Of a DNA stretch of 64,000 nt, positions 48,640 through 58,118 are shown piece after piece; the first letter of the stretch is position 1, and every line of letters starts with the position of its first letter. The stretch lies in NCBI GenBank assembly GCA_016286035.1, contig JAEERY010000019.1, positions 39,098 through 103,097 on the forward strand, read 5' to 3'. The stretch is from Lachnospiraceae bacterium. GTDB lineage: Bacteria; Bacillota; Clostridia; Lachnospirales; Lachnospiraceae. The position numbers and the translations under genes are program-made. The notes beneath the pieces were generated by a model, which did no database searches, was not told the DNA's origin, and saw only the letters and a list, made by a program, of their open reading frames with translations.

Positions 48640-49365
48640 ATGGAAAACAGAGCATCATCTTCAAAAGAATGGATATACAGAGAATACGTCAACAGGGAGG
48701 ATCTTGTCTTACATGCTCCCTACGAACCTGAGATGGAATTCTACAATGCCGTAAAAAGCGGTGATATACCCAAAGTAAAGAGTTATCTTAAGCAGGGATT
48801 CACTTCCACTCCCGGACTGGGAAGGCTTTCGGACAATGATATTAGAAATTTCAGATATCATTTCATAATCACTGCCGCAATGATAAGCAGGGCATGCATC
48901 GAAGCGGGGCTTTCCCACGAGCAGGCCTATTCCCTGTCCGATTTTTATATCCAGAAAGCCGATTGCCTTGATACTCTTCCCAAAATAGACAGGCTCCACG
49001 ACGATATGGTCTTATCATACACGGAACTTATGAGCAATTTAAAAGCTTCGAGTATGTACTCGAAGCCTGTCATAAAATGTATCAATTATATATATTCTCA
49101 TCTTCATTTAAGGATCACGCTCAATGATCTTTCAAGGGAAGTATCGTTATCGGCAGCTTATCTTTCCCGACTCTTTAAATCGGAGACCGGAATAAGCATA
49201 AGCGAGTACATCTCTGTTCAAAAGATAGAGACTGCCAAGAACATGCTGCTCTACTCAGACTACTCTCCTGCTCAGATCGCATCCATTTTAGGCTATCCCT
49301 CTCAGAGCTATTTTACGGAATGCTTCAGAAAAGCAACGGGTACTACACCCAAACGTTTCAAATGA
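48640..49365 (+). CDS. AraC-family transcription regulator
   Basis: 241 residues. The C-terminal 100 hold two helix-turn-helix motifs (ITLNDLSREVSLSAAYLSRLF and SPAQIASILGYPSQSYFTECF) with the AraC signature. The N-terminal part is helical, not a cupin; the effector is unknown. It starts 150 bases from the GH16 start on the other strand, so it likely regulates the GH16-GH5 operon. AGGGGA ribosome site. Confidence 0.93.
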   Translation: MENRASSSKEWIYREYVNREDLVLHAPYEPEMEFYNAVKSGDIPKVKSYLKQGFTSTPGLGRLSDNDIRNFRYHFIITAAMISRACIEAGLSHEQAYSLSDFYIQKADCLDTLPKIDRLHDDMVLSYTELMSNLKASSMYSKPVIKCINYIYSHLHLRITLNDLSREVSLSAAYLSRLFKSETGISISEYISVQKIETAKNMLLYSDYSPAQIASILGYPSQSYFTECFRKATGTTPKRFK

Positions 49366-49369
49366 GTTT

Positions 49370-50494
49370 CTATGCTATTATCATATGCAAAATGATAAGA
49401 AGTATTAAGAATATCACATTGACGATAGAAAACATAAGAAGGTATTTCTTTCTGTTTTCCTTGTAATCGTTTGAATATGCCTTAAAGGATATAAGGCTCG
49501 CCATTGATGCAATGAGCGTACCCAATCCTCCGACATTAACTCCTGCAAGCAGCTGCTTATAATCATTTGCAAATCCCGAAAGCATGAGTGTTGCCGGGAC
49601 ATTGCTTATAAACTGGCTCGTGATAAGAGCTGTAACAAATTCCCTGCCTTTAATGATACCCGTAAGCAGTTCTCTTACCTGTGTTAGCCTTCCCATATTT
49701 CCGGTAAATATGAAAAATCCAATGAATGTCAGCAGTAATATGTAATCGGCTCTTAAAAGGATGTTGTCATCCATGATGAGGACCACTATAAATATCACGG
49801 CTGTCATGATCTGCCACGGGATCAGTTTAAGCACAGCCAAAAGCGCAAGGATAAAGAGCAGACCGTATATGATTATCTGCTTTTTGCTTCCGAAGTTTTT
49901 TACAACATGATAATCCTTTTTTCTCTCTTCAAGTGCCAAAGCCTTTCCGGGAAGAAAAGCTATCGAAACGATAAGCAAAAGGGCCGAGACTAATGTATAC
50001 GGCAACATGCATCCCATAAACTCAAACAGCCCCATCCCTGTCAGGCCGTACAGATACAGATTCTGAGGATTGCCTATAGGTGTGAGCATGCTGCCCAGAT
50101 TTGCTGCCACCGTCTGCAATACTATGACAGGTATCATGAGATCCTCTCTGTTGCAGCTGTGAAGCGTTAACAATGCAAACGGTACAAATGTGATGAGAGC
50201 CACGTCGTTTGTTATGAACATGCTGCTGATAAAGCACATGAATACAAGTACGAGCGCAAGCTGCCAGCTCTTTTTGACCCTTTTTAAGAGCACGTCTCCT
50301 ATCTTCTCAAATACAGTGTTCTCTCTGAGACCCTGTATGATTATCATAAGTCCCCAGAGTATCCCCAGCGATCTGAAATCAATATACTCTTTATACCCGG
50401 CATCCGGATGAACTATAAAAACCGAAAACAAAGCCAATATCCATGCAACGATCAACACCGGATCGGATATCAGCTTCTTAATAGCATTCTTCAT
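49370..50494 (-). CDS. ArsB/CitMHS/SLC13-type anion or Na+/H+ permease
   Basis: 374 residues, ten or so membrane helices. Motifs SSMFITNDVALITFVPFALL and ITSQFISNVPATLMLSGF, plus LGSMLTPIGNPQNLYLY, are typical of the ArsB/NhaD/citrate superfamily. Somewhat short compared with about 420 residues. Ends 5 bases from the AraC gene and is preceded by a membrane protein gene. Substrate unclear. Confidence 0.82.
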   Translation of the reverse strand: MKNAIKKLISDPVLIVAWILALFSVFIVHPDAGYKEYIDFRSLGILWGLMIIIQGLRENTVFEKIGDVLLKRVKKSWQLALVLVFMCFISSMFITNDVALITFVPFALLTLHSCNREDLMIPVIVLQTVAANLGSMLTPIGNPQNLYLYGLTGMGLFEFMGCMLPYTLVSALLLIVSIAFLPGKALALEERKKDYHVVKNFGSKKQIIIYGLLFILALLAVLKLIPWQIMTAVIFIVVLIMDDNILLRADYILLLTFIGFFIFTGNMGRLTQVRELLTGIIKGREFVTALITSQFISNVPATLMLSGFANDYKQLLAGVNVGGLGTLIASMASLISFKAYSNDYKENRKKYLLMFSIVNVIFLILLIILHMIIA

Positions 50495-50517
50495 ATTCTC
50501 TTTAACAGCTTTCTTTT

Positions 50518-51252
50518 TTACATACCAACGTATTCTATCACACCATCCGTGTGATCCACAAGTACGGCATCGGTCCTTAGATGATTAAAATAGAAATTCG
50601 AGTCTATGATATATATGGTTATGTCATGATCTTCAAAATTATTACTGATCCTTGCAGGGTCCGTAAAACCAATGGTCGGATCTATATTTTCAAATCCTGT
50701 TCTTTCCCTGAATATCTTCTCGGCCAGATCAAGCTGCTCTTTTGAATACTCTCCCTGTGACCAGTTTTTTGCACTGAAACTCATTATGGCCTTTTTAGAT
50801 GCTTCATTTTCCAGTCTGTTTAAAAGAGTCTCATCCTCTGTATCAAATACAGCATATACAAATCCGTCTCCCTGCATTATGGTCGGCATATGCCCCATAT
50901 CCTTAAGTACTGCACCTTCAGGCACTTTTTGTGGAAAGAACGTGGTCGTATAATTGCCTGAGTTTGCATAGTTTAGTTTAAGGCTGTATATGCCTGCCAT
51001 TTTCCCGAATCCATATCTCCATGATGAGATATAGCTGACAACAAGTGCAGCGATCAGACTGCAAAGTACGTAAATTATCTTTTTTCCTTTTATCTCCTTT
51101 TTATCCTTATATGCCATTACTTCAGCAATAACTATGATAAGGCATATGATAAACTGCAAAACACTTCCTCTTGTTCCAAGAAGGATAAACTTTGTTAAAT
51201 TGGCCAGTGCTATCAATCCAAAAAGGATGATACGGAATAATCTTATTTTCAT
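50518..51252 (-). CDS. Hypothetical membrane protein
   Basis: About 244 residues from ATG at 51252 (MKIRLFRII). Three N-terminal hydrophobic segments (to about residue 85) and an extracellular domain of about 160 residues with no recognised family. It precedes the permease gene by 24 bases and may be cotranscribed. The ribosome site is weak. Function unknown. Confidence 0.7.
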   Translation of the reverse strand: MKIRLFRIILFGLIALANLTKFILLGTRGSVLQFIICLIIVIAEVMAYKDKKEIKGKKIIYVLCSLIAALVVSYISSWRYGFGKMAGIYSLKLNYANSGNYTTTFFPQKVPEGAVLKDMGHMPTIMQGDGFVYAVFDTEDETLLNRLENEASKKAIMSFSAKNWSQGEYSKEQLDLAEKIFRERTGFENIDPTIGFTDPARISNNFEDHDITIYIIDSNFYFNHLRTDAVLVDHTDGVIEYVGM

Positions 51253-51324
51253 ACTCACAAAAATTGTTTATAATTGATTTTATGATACTTAAGCTTAGTA
51301 CCTGTGCCGCATAAGGAGGACAAC

Positions 51325-52191
51325 ATGTCACTAAACAGCATGATATTCTGCCACATGTGCAAAAAAGCCGATACCGCAAGGGATGAAGGCCTTACCACAC
51401 CTGAAAGCATAACACGTTTCGATGATATTATATACGGTTCTGACTTCAAATGGCAAATACTGGATGTATACCGTCCAAAAGACATTGTTACACCTGCCCC
51501 TGTCATAGTGAGCGTTCACGGAGGCGGATGGGTATACGGTGATAAGGGTGTATATCAGTATTACTGCATGGATCTGGCTAAAAGAGGGTTTATAGTTGTC
51601 AACTTCTCTTACAGACTTGCCCCCAAGCACAGATTTCCCGCGCAGATCATAGATACAAATACGGTATTTGACTGGGTGATCAAAAACGCTGACAAGTACG
51701 GTTTTGACACCGATAATATTTTTGCTGTAGGTGATTCCGCGGGTGCTCAAATACTTGCGACATATTCATGCATACTCACAAACCCTGAATATGCAAAAGA
51801 ATTCCCGTTTGAGGCTCCCAAAGGATTAAAGATAAAGGGAGTTGCTCTAAACTGCGGTTTATATAACGTGGAAAACAATCAAAACATCTCTTTATTCAAA
51901 GATTTTCTGAAAGATAAGGGAACTCCCAAAGAATTAAGCCTGATATCTCCTGCCAAATTTGTAACGAATAAGTTTCCTCCAAGTTTTGTCATGACGGCAA
52001 ACGGTGACGAATTAAAAGACCAGGCACCTTTCATGGCAGAGGCGTTAAAAAAGAACAATGTAAAACATGTATTTAAGATATACGGCGATAAAAAGACTAC
52101 TCTCTATCATGTATTCCACTGCAATATAAAATCGCCGGATGCAAAAAAAGCAAACGACGATGAATGTGATTTCTTTAAATCGCTGATGTAG
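51325..52191 (+). CDS. Alpha/beta hydrolase (HSL/esterase family)
   Basis: About 288 residues from ATG at 51325 with a strong GGAGG site; the longer frame to 51304 lacks one. Oxyanion-hole motif VSVHGGGWVYG and nucleophile elbow VGDSAGAQ (Ser) fit the hormone-sensitive lipase family; likely Asp in MTANGDELKD and His in YHVFHCN. Possibly deacetylates sugars or small esters. Cytoplasmic. Terminator downstream. Confidence 0.9.
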   Translation: MSLNSMIFCHMCKKADTARDEGLTTPESITRFDDIIYGSDFKWQILDVYRPKDIVTPAPVIVSVHGGGWVYGDKGVYQYYCMDLAKRGFIVVNFSYRLAPKHRFPAQIIDTNTVFDWVIKNADKYGFDTDNIFAVGDSAGAQILATYSCILTNPEYAKEFPFEAPKGLKIKGVALNCGLYNVENNQNISLFKDFLKDKGTPKELSLISPAKFVTNKFPPSFVMTANGDELKDQAPFMAEALKKNNVKHVFKIYGDKKTTLYHVFHCNIKSPDAKKANDDECDFFKSLM

Positions 52192-52195
52192 TACA

Positions 52196-52222
52196 AAAAG
52201 GCCTGTGAGTTGCAGGCCTTTT
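52196..52222. terminator. Bidirectional terminator
   Basis: Perfect 10-base stem AAAAGGCCTG/CAGGCCTTTT between the convergent esterase and zinc-ribbon operon genes. Confidence 0.85.
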
Positions 52223-52246
52223 CTCATTATATATATGATCTGTCAT

Positions 52247-52666
52247 TTACTTTTCTATTCCCATCATCTCATCGATCTTATCTGCAAATACAGTCAGACT
52301 GCCCATAGATGCTTTCGAATCATTCATTATTTCCTTCTGACTGTCTGCTTTCTCCTTATAATTCTTTGCATCATAGATCTTGTAATTAAATGCGGCTTCA
52401 ATGTAATCCGCGAGTGCATTATATCCGTCCGTACTCGTATCACCGTTATAAGAATTTATATATCGGCCCTGAATGAATGCTGCATAGTCTCTTTTTTCAA
52501 GCAAGAATCCCATCATCTGCGCATCCTGTGTAAAGGAAGGCTTTTCAGCGTATGACTTGGCGCTGTAATATAAAAATCCGACAGGTATCATAGCAACTAT
52601 CAGTATGGTTATTATCAAATCCAGCAAGATGTTTACCGGATCCGCTTTTGTTTTTTTTCTGCTCAT
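52247..52666 (-). CDS. Small membrane protein in zinc-ribbon operon
   Basis: 139 residues with one N-terminal membrane helix (about 14-34), then an extracellular helical domain. No known motif. Its start abuts the stop of the upstream zinc-ribbon gene, so it is cotranscribed. Unlike its neighbours it has no zinc ribbon. Function unknown. Confidence 0.72.
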   Translation of the reverse strand: MSRKKTKADPVNILLDLIITILIVAMIPVGFLYYSAKSYAEKPSFTQDAQMMGFLLEKRDYAAFIQGRYINSYNGDTSTDGYNALADYIEAAFNYKIYDAKNYKEKADSQKEIMNDSKASMGSLTVFADKIDEMMGIEK

Positions 52667-53449
52667 TTACTCTTCCTCCGGATAAAGATCCACGCATTTA
52701 CTGTAGAGCATGTCACATACATCTGCTCTTGTCATCTCCCACATATCGTGAGCCTGATCATTGCTCAGTTCAAAAAACGCCTGCACCATGTCCTGAACAG
52801 CCATCCTGCAGTCCTTGATATATGCCGCATGTCCCGTCTCATGTATCGATGATTCGGGATCAAAATACTGAGGCTGGATATATACATCAAAGTCAGTTAT
52901 ATACATGGCGATGCTGTCACACCAGTCCCTGTCTTTCTTTCCTTCGTATCCGTCATATCCGTCCATGATATTTAAAATGTCATCATGGATGGCTCTGTAC
53001 TGTATAGATGCCGTAAACACTTTGCCGTATTCAGGATAATAGTCACTGTTGCTCCTTAAGCGGTAATTCAGTACAAAATAATCAAGTGCCAGATAATCCC
53101 TGTTATTCTCAAGTTCTGCTAAAGTTGCATCTATTTCATCCTTGTGCTCACTTACATAATCTTCAATTTTCTTGTTTCTTTTTCTTTCCCTTGTATCAAA
53201 ATCATTAAAATCATGTATGCGTATAAGCATGACAAAAATGATCGCACACAGCACTCCGATAACAATGAGCCTGCCGATCCTGCTGTTTGTTTTTGAGCTT
53301 TCCTTTACTTCTTCCTTGGTCTTCTCAAACTCTTCTTTGTATTCCTTCATCTCGGCGCGGTTGCCTTCGAACTGATCGTTTGGCTTGCCGCAGTGAGGAC
53401 AAAATTCGTCCTCTATCCCCAGATTGCTTCCGCAAAACTTACATTTCAT
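52667..53449 (-). CDS. Zinc-ribbon membrane protein with HExxH motif
   Basis: 260 residues: zinc ribbon (CKFCGS, CPHCGK), charged linker, one membrane helix (about 60-82) and a helical extracellular domain of about 175 residues. Residues SSIHETGHAAYIKD contain HETGH, the HExxH pattern of zincin proteases. No proof of a third metal ligand. Middle gene of a three-gene operon. Confidence 0.75.
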   Translation of the reverse strand: MKCKFCGSNLGIEDEFCPHCGKPNDQFEGNRAEMKEYKEEFEKTKEEVKESSKTNSRIGRLIVIGVLCAIIFVMLIRIHDFNDFDTRERKRNKKIEDYVSEHKDEIDATLAELENNRDYLALDYFVLNYRLRSNSDYYPEYGKVFTASIQYRAIHDDILNIMDGYDGYEGKKDRDWCDSIAMYITDFDVYIQPQYFDPESSIHETGHAAYIKDCRMAVQDMVQAFFELSNDQAHDMWEMTRADVCDMLYSKCVDLYPEEE

Positions 53450-53467
53450 ATTTTAATTTCCTGTTTA

Positions 53468-54229
53468 TCAATGATAATTCTTATAATATTTCTTTGTTGC
53501 TTTGTAAAGGGCGGTCCTGTTTAAATTGGGAGGATCCATGACCGTATCCTTCATTGCATCCATCTGTTCAGTGGTATATCCGAGCCGCTCTGTCAAAAGA
53601 GGGATGATCTCGTCTTCCCTTATCGGATCGAACAGTTCAGCCCCGTCTTCCCCGTAAGCCCTGTAGTAAAAATAGAAGCAGTAATACGTTATCTCTTCAG
53701 CCTCTTTTTTCTTTATCTTTTTCTTATCAAGATTTGACAGGCAATCCTTTAATTTTATGTAACGGCTTGATGCAAACCCTGTTTCATAATGAGGATCTCC
53801 CCAGAGAGATATCCTGTCAACGGAATATGCCTTATCAAAGATCTCCGCCATCTTTTGGATATCTTTATCCTCATAGGCTGTTGCAAGTTCTCTGCCTGCC
53901 GTCTCCTTATATGCAGATGCATAGACCTGATCTTTATTGGAGAGATAATCCTTCGGCTTATCCTTCATCTCTCTTAACAGTTCAAGAACAAGGACCGCCG
54001 ATATAACAATGATGACAGCGATCGTTACAAAGATCACCTTTGTACCTTTCTTTATTCCCTTTGTGAGAGCCTTGACAGGTTCCTTTTTAGTCTCGTAAAT
54101 ATCCTCCTTGATTCTATCAAGGTCTTCTTTATATTTTTTCTCTGCGCCTTCTTTATTGATATATCCGCAATACGGACAGCGGGTTGTATCTTTTTTTATC
54201 TGGGCGCCGCAGTTTGGGCAAATGACCAT
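53468..54229 (-). CDS. Zinc-ribbon membrane protein
   Basis: About 253 residues from ATG at 54229 (MVICPNCGAQ) with a GGAGGAG site; a longer frame to 54298 lacks it. Zinc ribbon (CPNCG, CPYCG), charged linker, one membrane helix (about 65-87) and a helical extracellular domain. First gene of the operon, divergent from the two-component system. Function unknown. Confidence 0.78.
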   Translation of the reverse strand: MVICPNCGAQIKKDTTRCPYCGYINKEGAEKKYKEDLDRIKEDIYETKKEPVKALTKGIKKGTKVIFVTIAVIIVISAVLVLELLREMKDKPKDYLSNKDQVYASAYKETAGRELATAYEDKDIQKMAEIFDKAYSVDRISLWGDPHYETGFASSRYIKLKDCLSNLDKKKIKKKEAEEITYYCFYFYYRAYGEDGAELFDPIREDEIIPLLTERLGYTTEQMDAMKDTVMDPPNLNRTALYKATKKYYKNYH

Positions 54230-54355
54230 AATATCTCCTCCATCATTACTATAATACAATATTATGATAAAATGATAAAGAATACTTAATGGATACACAA
54301 AGGATACATCCGTCCGCTAAATTGTATTCAGGATAACGAGTCTAAGGAGCAAAAC

Positions 54356-55036
54356 ATGTCAGCAAAAATCTTACTTGTAGAGGATGACAATCAGATAAGA
54401 GAAGTTGTATCTGACTATTTCAGTGCAAAATCAGAATGCAGCATAAAAATGATCACTGCAAGTGACGGTGATGAAGGACTTGATCTTATTGAAAACGATG
54501 ATTTCGATCTGATAATGCTCGATGTTATGCTTCCTCATATCGACGGCTTTACTCTCTGCAGAAGGATCAGAAAGAAAAAAGATGTACCGGTACTATTTCT
54601 GACTGCACGTGTTAGTGAGGATGACAAACTCTACGGTTATGAACTTGGATGTGATGATTACATCACAAAGCCTTTTTCACTTGCCGAGCTGTACGCAAAG
54701 GTAAATGCTCTTTTAAAAAGAGCTAGCGGGACCGTTTCAAAGCCCGAGATTATATGCGGCAATATCGCTTTAAATCCCGTGACCCTGAATGTAACGGCAT
54801 GCGGTAATGATATCGAGCTTGCACCCAAGGAGTTTGAGATACTCGCTTATATGATGAAGCATCCAAACTGGGTAGTGAGCAGGGATACTTTATTAGATAT
54901 GATCTGGGGGAATGATTTTTACGGTTCACCTCGAATCGTTGATAATCATGTAAAGAAACTCAGAAGTGCACTGGGAGAGGCCGGCAACCAGATAAAGACC
55001 GTTATTTCCAAAGGATACAGATTAACGGAGGAGTGA
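54356..55036 (+). CDS. OmpR-family response regulator
   Basis: 226 residues. Receiver domain with acidic pocket VEDD, phosphoacceptor Asp in LIMLDVMLPHIDG, and Lys in YITKPF. The C-terminal winged helix (about 130-226) has the OmpR pattern DNHVKKLRSAL. AAGGAG site. Partner kinase gene starts three bases after its stop. Target genes not deducible. Confidence 0.97.
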   Translation: MSAKILLVEDDNQIREVVSDYFSAKSECSIKMITASDGDEGLDLIENDDFDLIMLDVMLPHIDGFTLCRRIRKKKDVPVLFLTARVSEDDKLYGYELGCDDYITKPFSLAELYAKVNALLKRASGTVSKPEIICGNIALNPVTLNVTACGNDIELAPKEFEILAYMMKHPNWVVSRDTLLDMIWGNDFYGSPRIVDNHVKKLRSALGEAGNQIKTVISKGYRLTEE

Positions 55037-55039
55037 AAA

Positions 55040-56725
55040 ATGAACAGACTAACAAAAAAACCCGTTTTGTGGCGTATGCTGCTGAAGCGAGTGGCTATAA
55101 TGGCCGTAACATTCATAATCATTTATGTTTCTTTAAACTATGTTGCATATAATCTTTATGAAGTGGCTTATACCAATGGGATCAAATCGGATATGGATTC
55201 TCTTGTAACCGAAATTGATAATCCCGAATTATTCTCAGGAGAAGGCGCTACAACTCCAAGACTTGATCTCAAACTGGGTATAAAATGTGCAGATGAACTC
55301 GTTGACGGAATAAGATATATAAGAGTGGTTGACATAAAATCAAACAAGGTGATAGCCGATTCATCCCGCAGGGCCTATATGTTCATCAGAAATGATGACC
55401 CCGCTCAAAAATCAGATATATACATCTGTGACAGTAATCTTTTTGATACAAGACTTCTGCAATATGAAGATGATATAAATACTTTCCATACATACAGCAT
55501 GGAAAACGGAGAAGTAACATGTACGACCCATACTTATAACGTAGATCCCGCATATTATGCTTTTAAACTTAAAGACGTATATATCAAAGGTGATCAGTTC
55601 CTTCCCGGAAAACTTACGGTAACAAAAGCATTCGAAGCTTCTTCGAAAGCTGATTATAAAGAGCCTGAGTTTATCGAAGAAGTAGATCTGACTCCAAACA
55701 ATACTGAAGGTTATGAACACATCACTGACAGCGATAAGATATCCATATTTGTCAGAGTGGGAACAAATGAGAATGATGTAGAGTACTTTGGAGACTGGCT
55801 TGATACTTCATATCTTGACAGAGAAGCAACGAAAACAATACAAGTAAATGACGGCTCAATGTTCGGATCTGTCCTTGTAATAACAAGCAGTATCTATGTG
55901 GATGAGAATGATAACTCATACATAATCGAGAGTTTTTCACGCTCATCATATGAAAGCAGTTTCGGTTTTATACTGAACGCTGTCCTTGAACCTCTCTTTG
56001 TTATCATATTCATAATCTCGATTATATGCGGGATAATCAGATATAAAAAGTTAAGCCACATATATGAACAGGAGGAATACAGACGCACTCTCATGAACTC
56101 CATGGCTCATGATCTTAAGTCTCCTCTTGCGGCAATGCGCGGCTATGCAGAGAATCTTAAAGAGAATCTAAACAGTGAAAAAAAGGATCATTACGCCGAC
56201 TGCATCCTGAAAAATACCGACTATATGAACAGTCTCATTTCGGATAATCTTGCCCTTCTAAAGCTTGAATATGATACTTCAAAACCGGGAAAGGATAAAG
56301 TCGATCTTATTGAAGTATCAAAAGAGCTTATTGATAAGTATATGCCGCTTTTAAGGGAGCGCGGTGTATCGGTAAATATAGACGGTTCATATATCGTAAA
56401 GGGGAACAGGGCGCAACTTTCGACTGCTGTTGAGAATCTCATTTCCAATGCGGTCAGGTATGTAAATGATAAAGGGGAGATAAAAATAGACGGCAGCAAA
56501 AAGGAATACACCATATCAAACACCGCTTCAAGCCTGCCGGATATTGAAGCCAAAGAACTGTGGAAGCCGTTTGTTAAAGGTGATGATTCCCGCTCAAACG
56601 AAAACGGCAGCGGACTGGGACTGTCGATAGCAAAGAATATATTTGACAGACACAAATTCAAATCCTTGATAAGATGTGATAATATAGACGAGGTGAATCG
56701 TTTCACCATCACTATAAGATCATAA
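55040..56725 (+). CDS. Sensor histidine kinase
   Basis: 561 residues: membrane helix 1 (about 14-36), an extracellular sensor of about 280 residues of unknown type, helix 2 (about 315-335), dimerisation domain with phospho-His in MAHDLKSPLAAM, and a HATPase domain (NLISNAVRY, GSGLGLSIAKNI). Phosphorylates the adjacent regulator. Cotranscribed with the transporter at 56744. Confidence 0.96.
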   Translation: MNRLTKKPVLWRMLLKRVAIMAVTFIIIYVSLNYVAYNLYEVAYTNGIKSDMDSLVTEIDNPELFSGEGATTPRLDLKLGIKCADELVDGIRYIRVVDIKSNKVIADSSRRAYMFIRNDDPAQKSDIYICDSNLFDTRLLQYEDDINTFHTYSMENGEVTCTTHTYNVDPAYYAFKLKDVYIKGDQFLPGKLTVTKAFEASSKADYKEPEFIEEVDLTPNNTEGYEHITDSDKISIFVRVGTNENDVEYFGDWLDTSYLDREATKTIQVNDGSMFGSVLVITSSIYVDENDNSYIIESFSRSSYESSFGFILNAVLEPLFVIIFIISIICGIIRYKKLSHIYEQEEYRRTLMNSMAHDLKSPLAAMRGYAENLKENLNSEKKDHYADCILKNTDYMNSLISDNLALLKLEYDTSKPGKDKVDLIEVSKELIDKYMPLLRERGVSVNIDGSYIVKGNRAQLSTAVENLISNAVRYVNDKGEIKIDGSKKEYTISNTASSLPDIEAKELWKPFVKGDDSRSNENGSGLGLSIAKNIFDRHKFKSLIRCDNIDEVNRFTITIRS

Positions 56726-56743
56726 AAAGGATTAGGATTTATC

Positions 56744-58117
56744 ATGGAAAACTCAAGAGAAAAGCTCTCAAGCAGGCTCGGCTTTATTTTGCTTAGCGCA
56801 GGATGCGCAATAGGACTTGGAAACGTTTGGAAGTTCCCTTACATAACGGGCCAGTACGGCGGAGGCGTATTCCTCATACTCTACTTTTTGATGCTGATCA
56901 TGTTTGGTATACCGATAATGACCATGGAATTTGCCATAGGAAGAGCCTCACAGAAAGCACCCGTCAGAATGTATGACGATCTTGAGCCAAAGAACAGCAA
57001 ATGGCACATACACGGTGTTGTAGGTATGATCGGCTGCATAATGTTAATGATGTACTATGCCGTAGTTGCCGGATGGATACTCAGATATTTCGTAAGATTT
57101 TTATGCGGCGACTTTACAAACGCAACGCCCGATATGATCGGTGAGGAGTTTGGCGCTATGCTATCTTCTCCTGCCATCAATATAGGTTATCTGGCTGTCG
57201 TAGTTATAATAAGCTTCACCGTGCTTGCCATAGGTCTGCAGGGAGGTCTTGAGAGGATAACCAAATACATGATGGTAGCTCTTCTTCTCATCATGATAAT
57301 TCTTGCGATAAATTCATTTACAATGCCAGGAAGCAAAGAGGGTTTAAGTTTCTTTCTTCTTCCGGACATAAAAAGAACAATGGACATCGGTTTTTCAAAT
57401 GTTCTTATGGGTGCTCTGAATCAGGCTTTCTTTACACTCAGTATCGGTATCGGTTCAATGGCGGTCTTTGGAAGCTACATCAACAAAGACAGAAGTCTTT
57501 TGGGCGAATCAGTTAACATAACTATACTTGATACATTTGTAGCGATAACCGCGGGTCTCATAATGTTCCCTGCATGTTTCTCATATGGGATCGATGTAAA
57601 TGCAGGTCCGAGCCTGTTATTCATCACAATGCCCAATGTATTTGCAAATATGAATCTAGGCAGACTCTGGGGTACTCTCTTCTTTCTGTTTATGAGCTTC
57701 GCAGCACTTTCTACAGCATTTGCAGTGTATGAGAACGTTATTGCAAATGTAATGGAACTGACAGGGCTTGGCAGAAAAAAAACATGCCTGATATGCGGTA
57801 TCGGCATGTTTATTCTCGCACTTCCCTGTGCGCTTGGATTCAATATATGGTCAGGCTTCATGCCCTTTGGTGAAGGGACAGGCATCCTGGATCTTGAAGA
57901 CTTTGTCGTATCAAATCTTCTTTTGCCCATAGGTGCTATCGTATATGTTATCTTCTGCACCGTGCGCTACGGCTGGGGCTGGGACAGTTTCATAAACGAA
58001 GCCAATGCCGGCAAAGGCTTAAAGATGCCAAACTGGTTAAAGAACTACATGAAATTCTTTGTTCCGGTTGTCCTAATGGTCATCCTTATAGTCGGCCTTA
58101 TCGGTTTCTTCAAATAG
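56744..58117 (+). CDS. Na+-dependent symporter, NSS/SNF family
   Basis: 457 residues with about twelve membrane helices. Conserved GCAIGLGNVWKFPY in helix 1 and GGGVFLILYF-type sequence, as in LeuT-like amino acid or amine transporters. It follows the kinase gene by 18 bases, so the two-component system may sense its solute. Solute unknown. Confidence 0.95.
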   Translation: MENSREKLSSRLGFILLSAGCAIGLGNVWKFPYITGQYGGGVFLILYFLMLIMFGIPIMTMEFAIGRASQKAPVRMYDDLEPKNSKWHIHGVVGMIGCIMLMMYYAVVAGWILRYFVRFLCGDFTNATPDMIGEEFGAMLSSPAINIGYLAVVVIISFTVLAIGLQGGLERITKYMMVALLLIMIILAINSFTMPGSKEGLSFFLLPDIKRTMDIGFSNVLMGALNQAFFTLSIGIGSMAVFGSYINKDRSLLGESVNITILDTFVAITAGLIMFPACFSYGIDVNAGPSLLFITMPNVFANMNLGRLWGTLFFLFMSFAALSTAFAVYENVIANVMELTGLGRKKTCLICGIGMFILALPCALGFNIWSGFMPFGEGTGILDLEDFVVSNLLLPIGAIVYVIFCTVRYGWGWDSFINEANAGKGLKMPNWLKNYMKFFVPVVLMVILIVGLIGFFK

Positions 58118-58118
58118 T

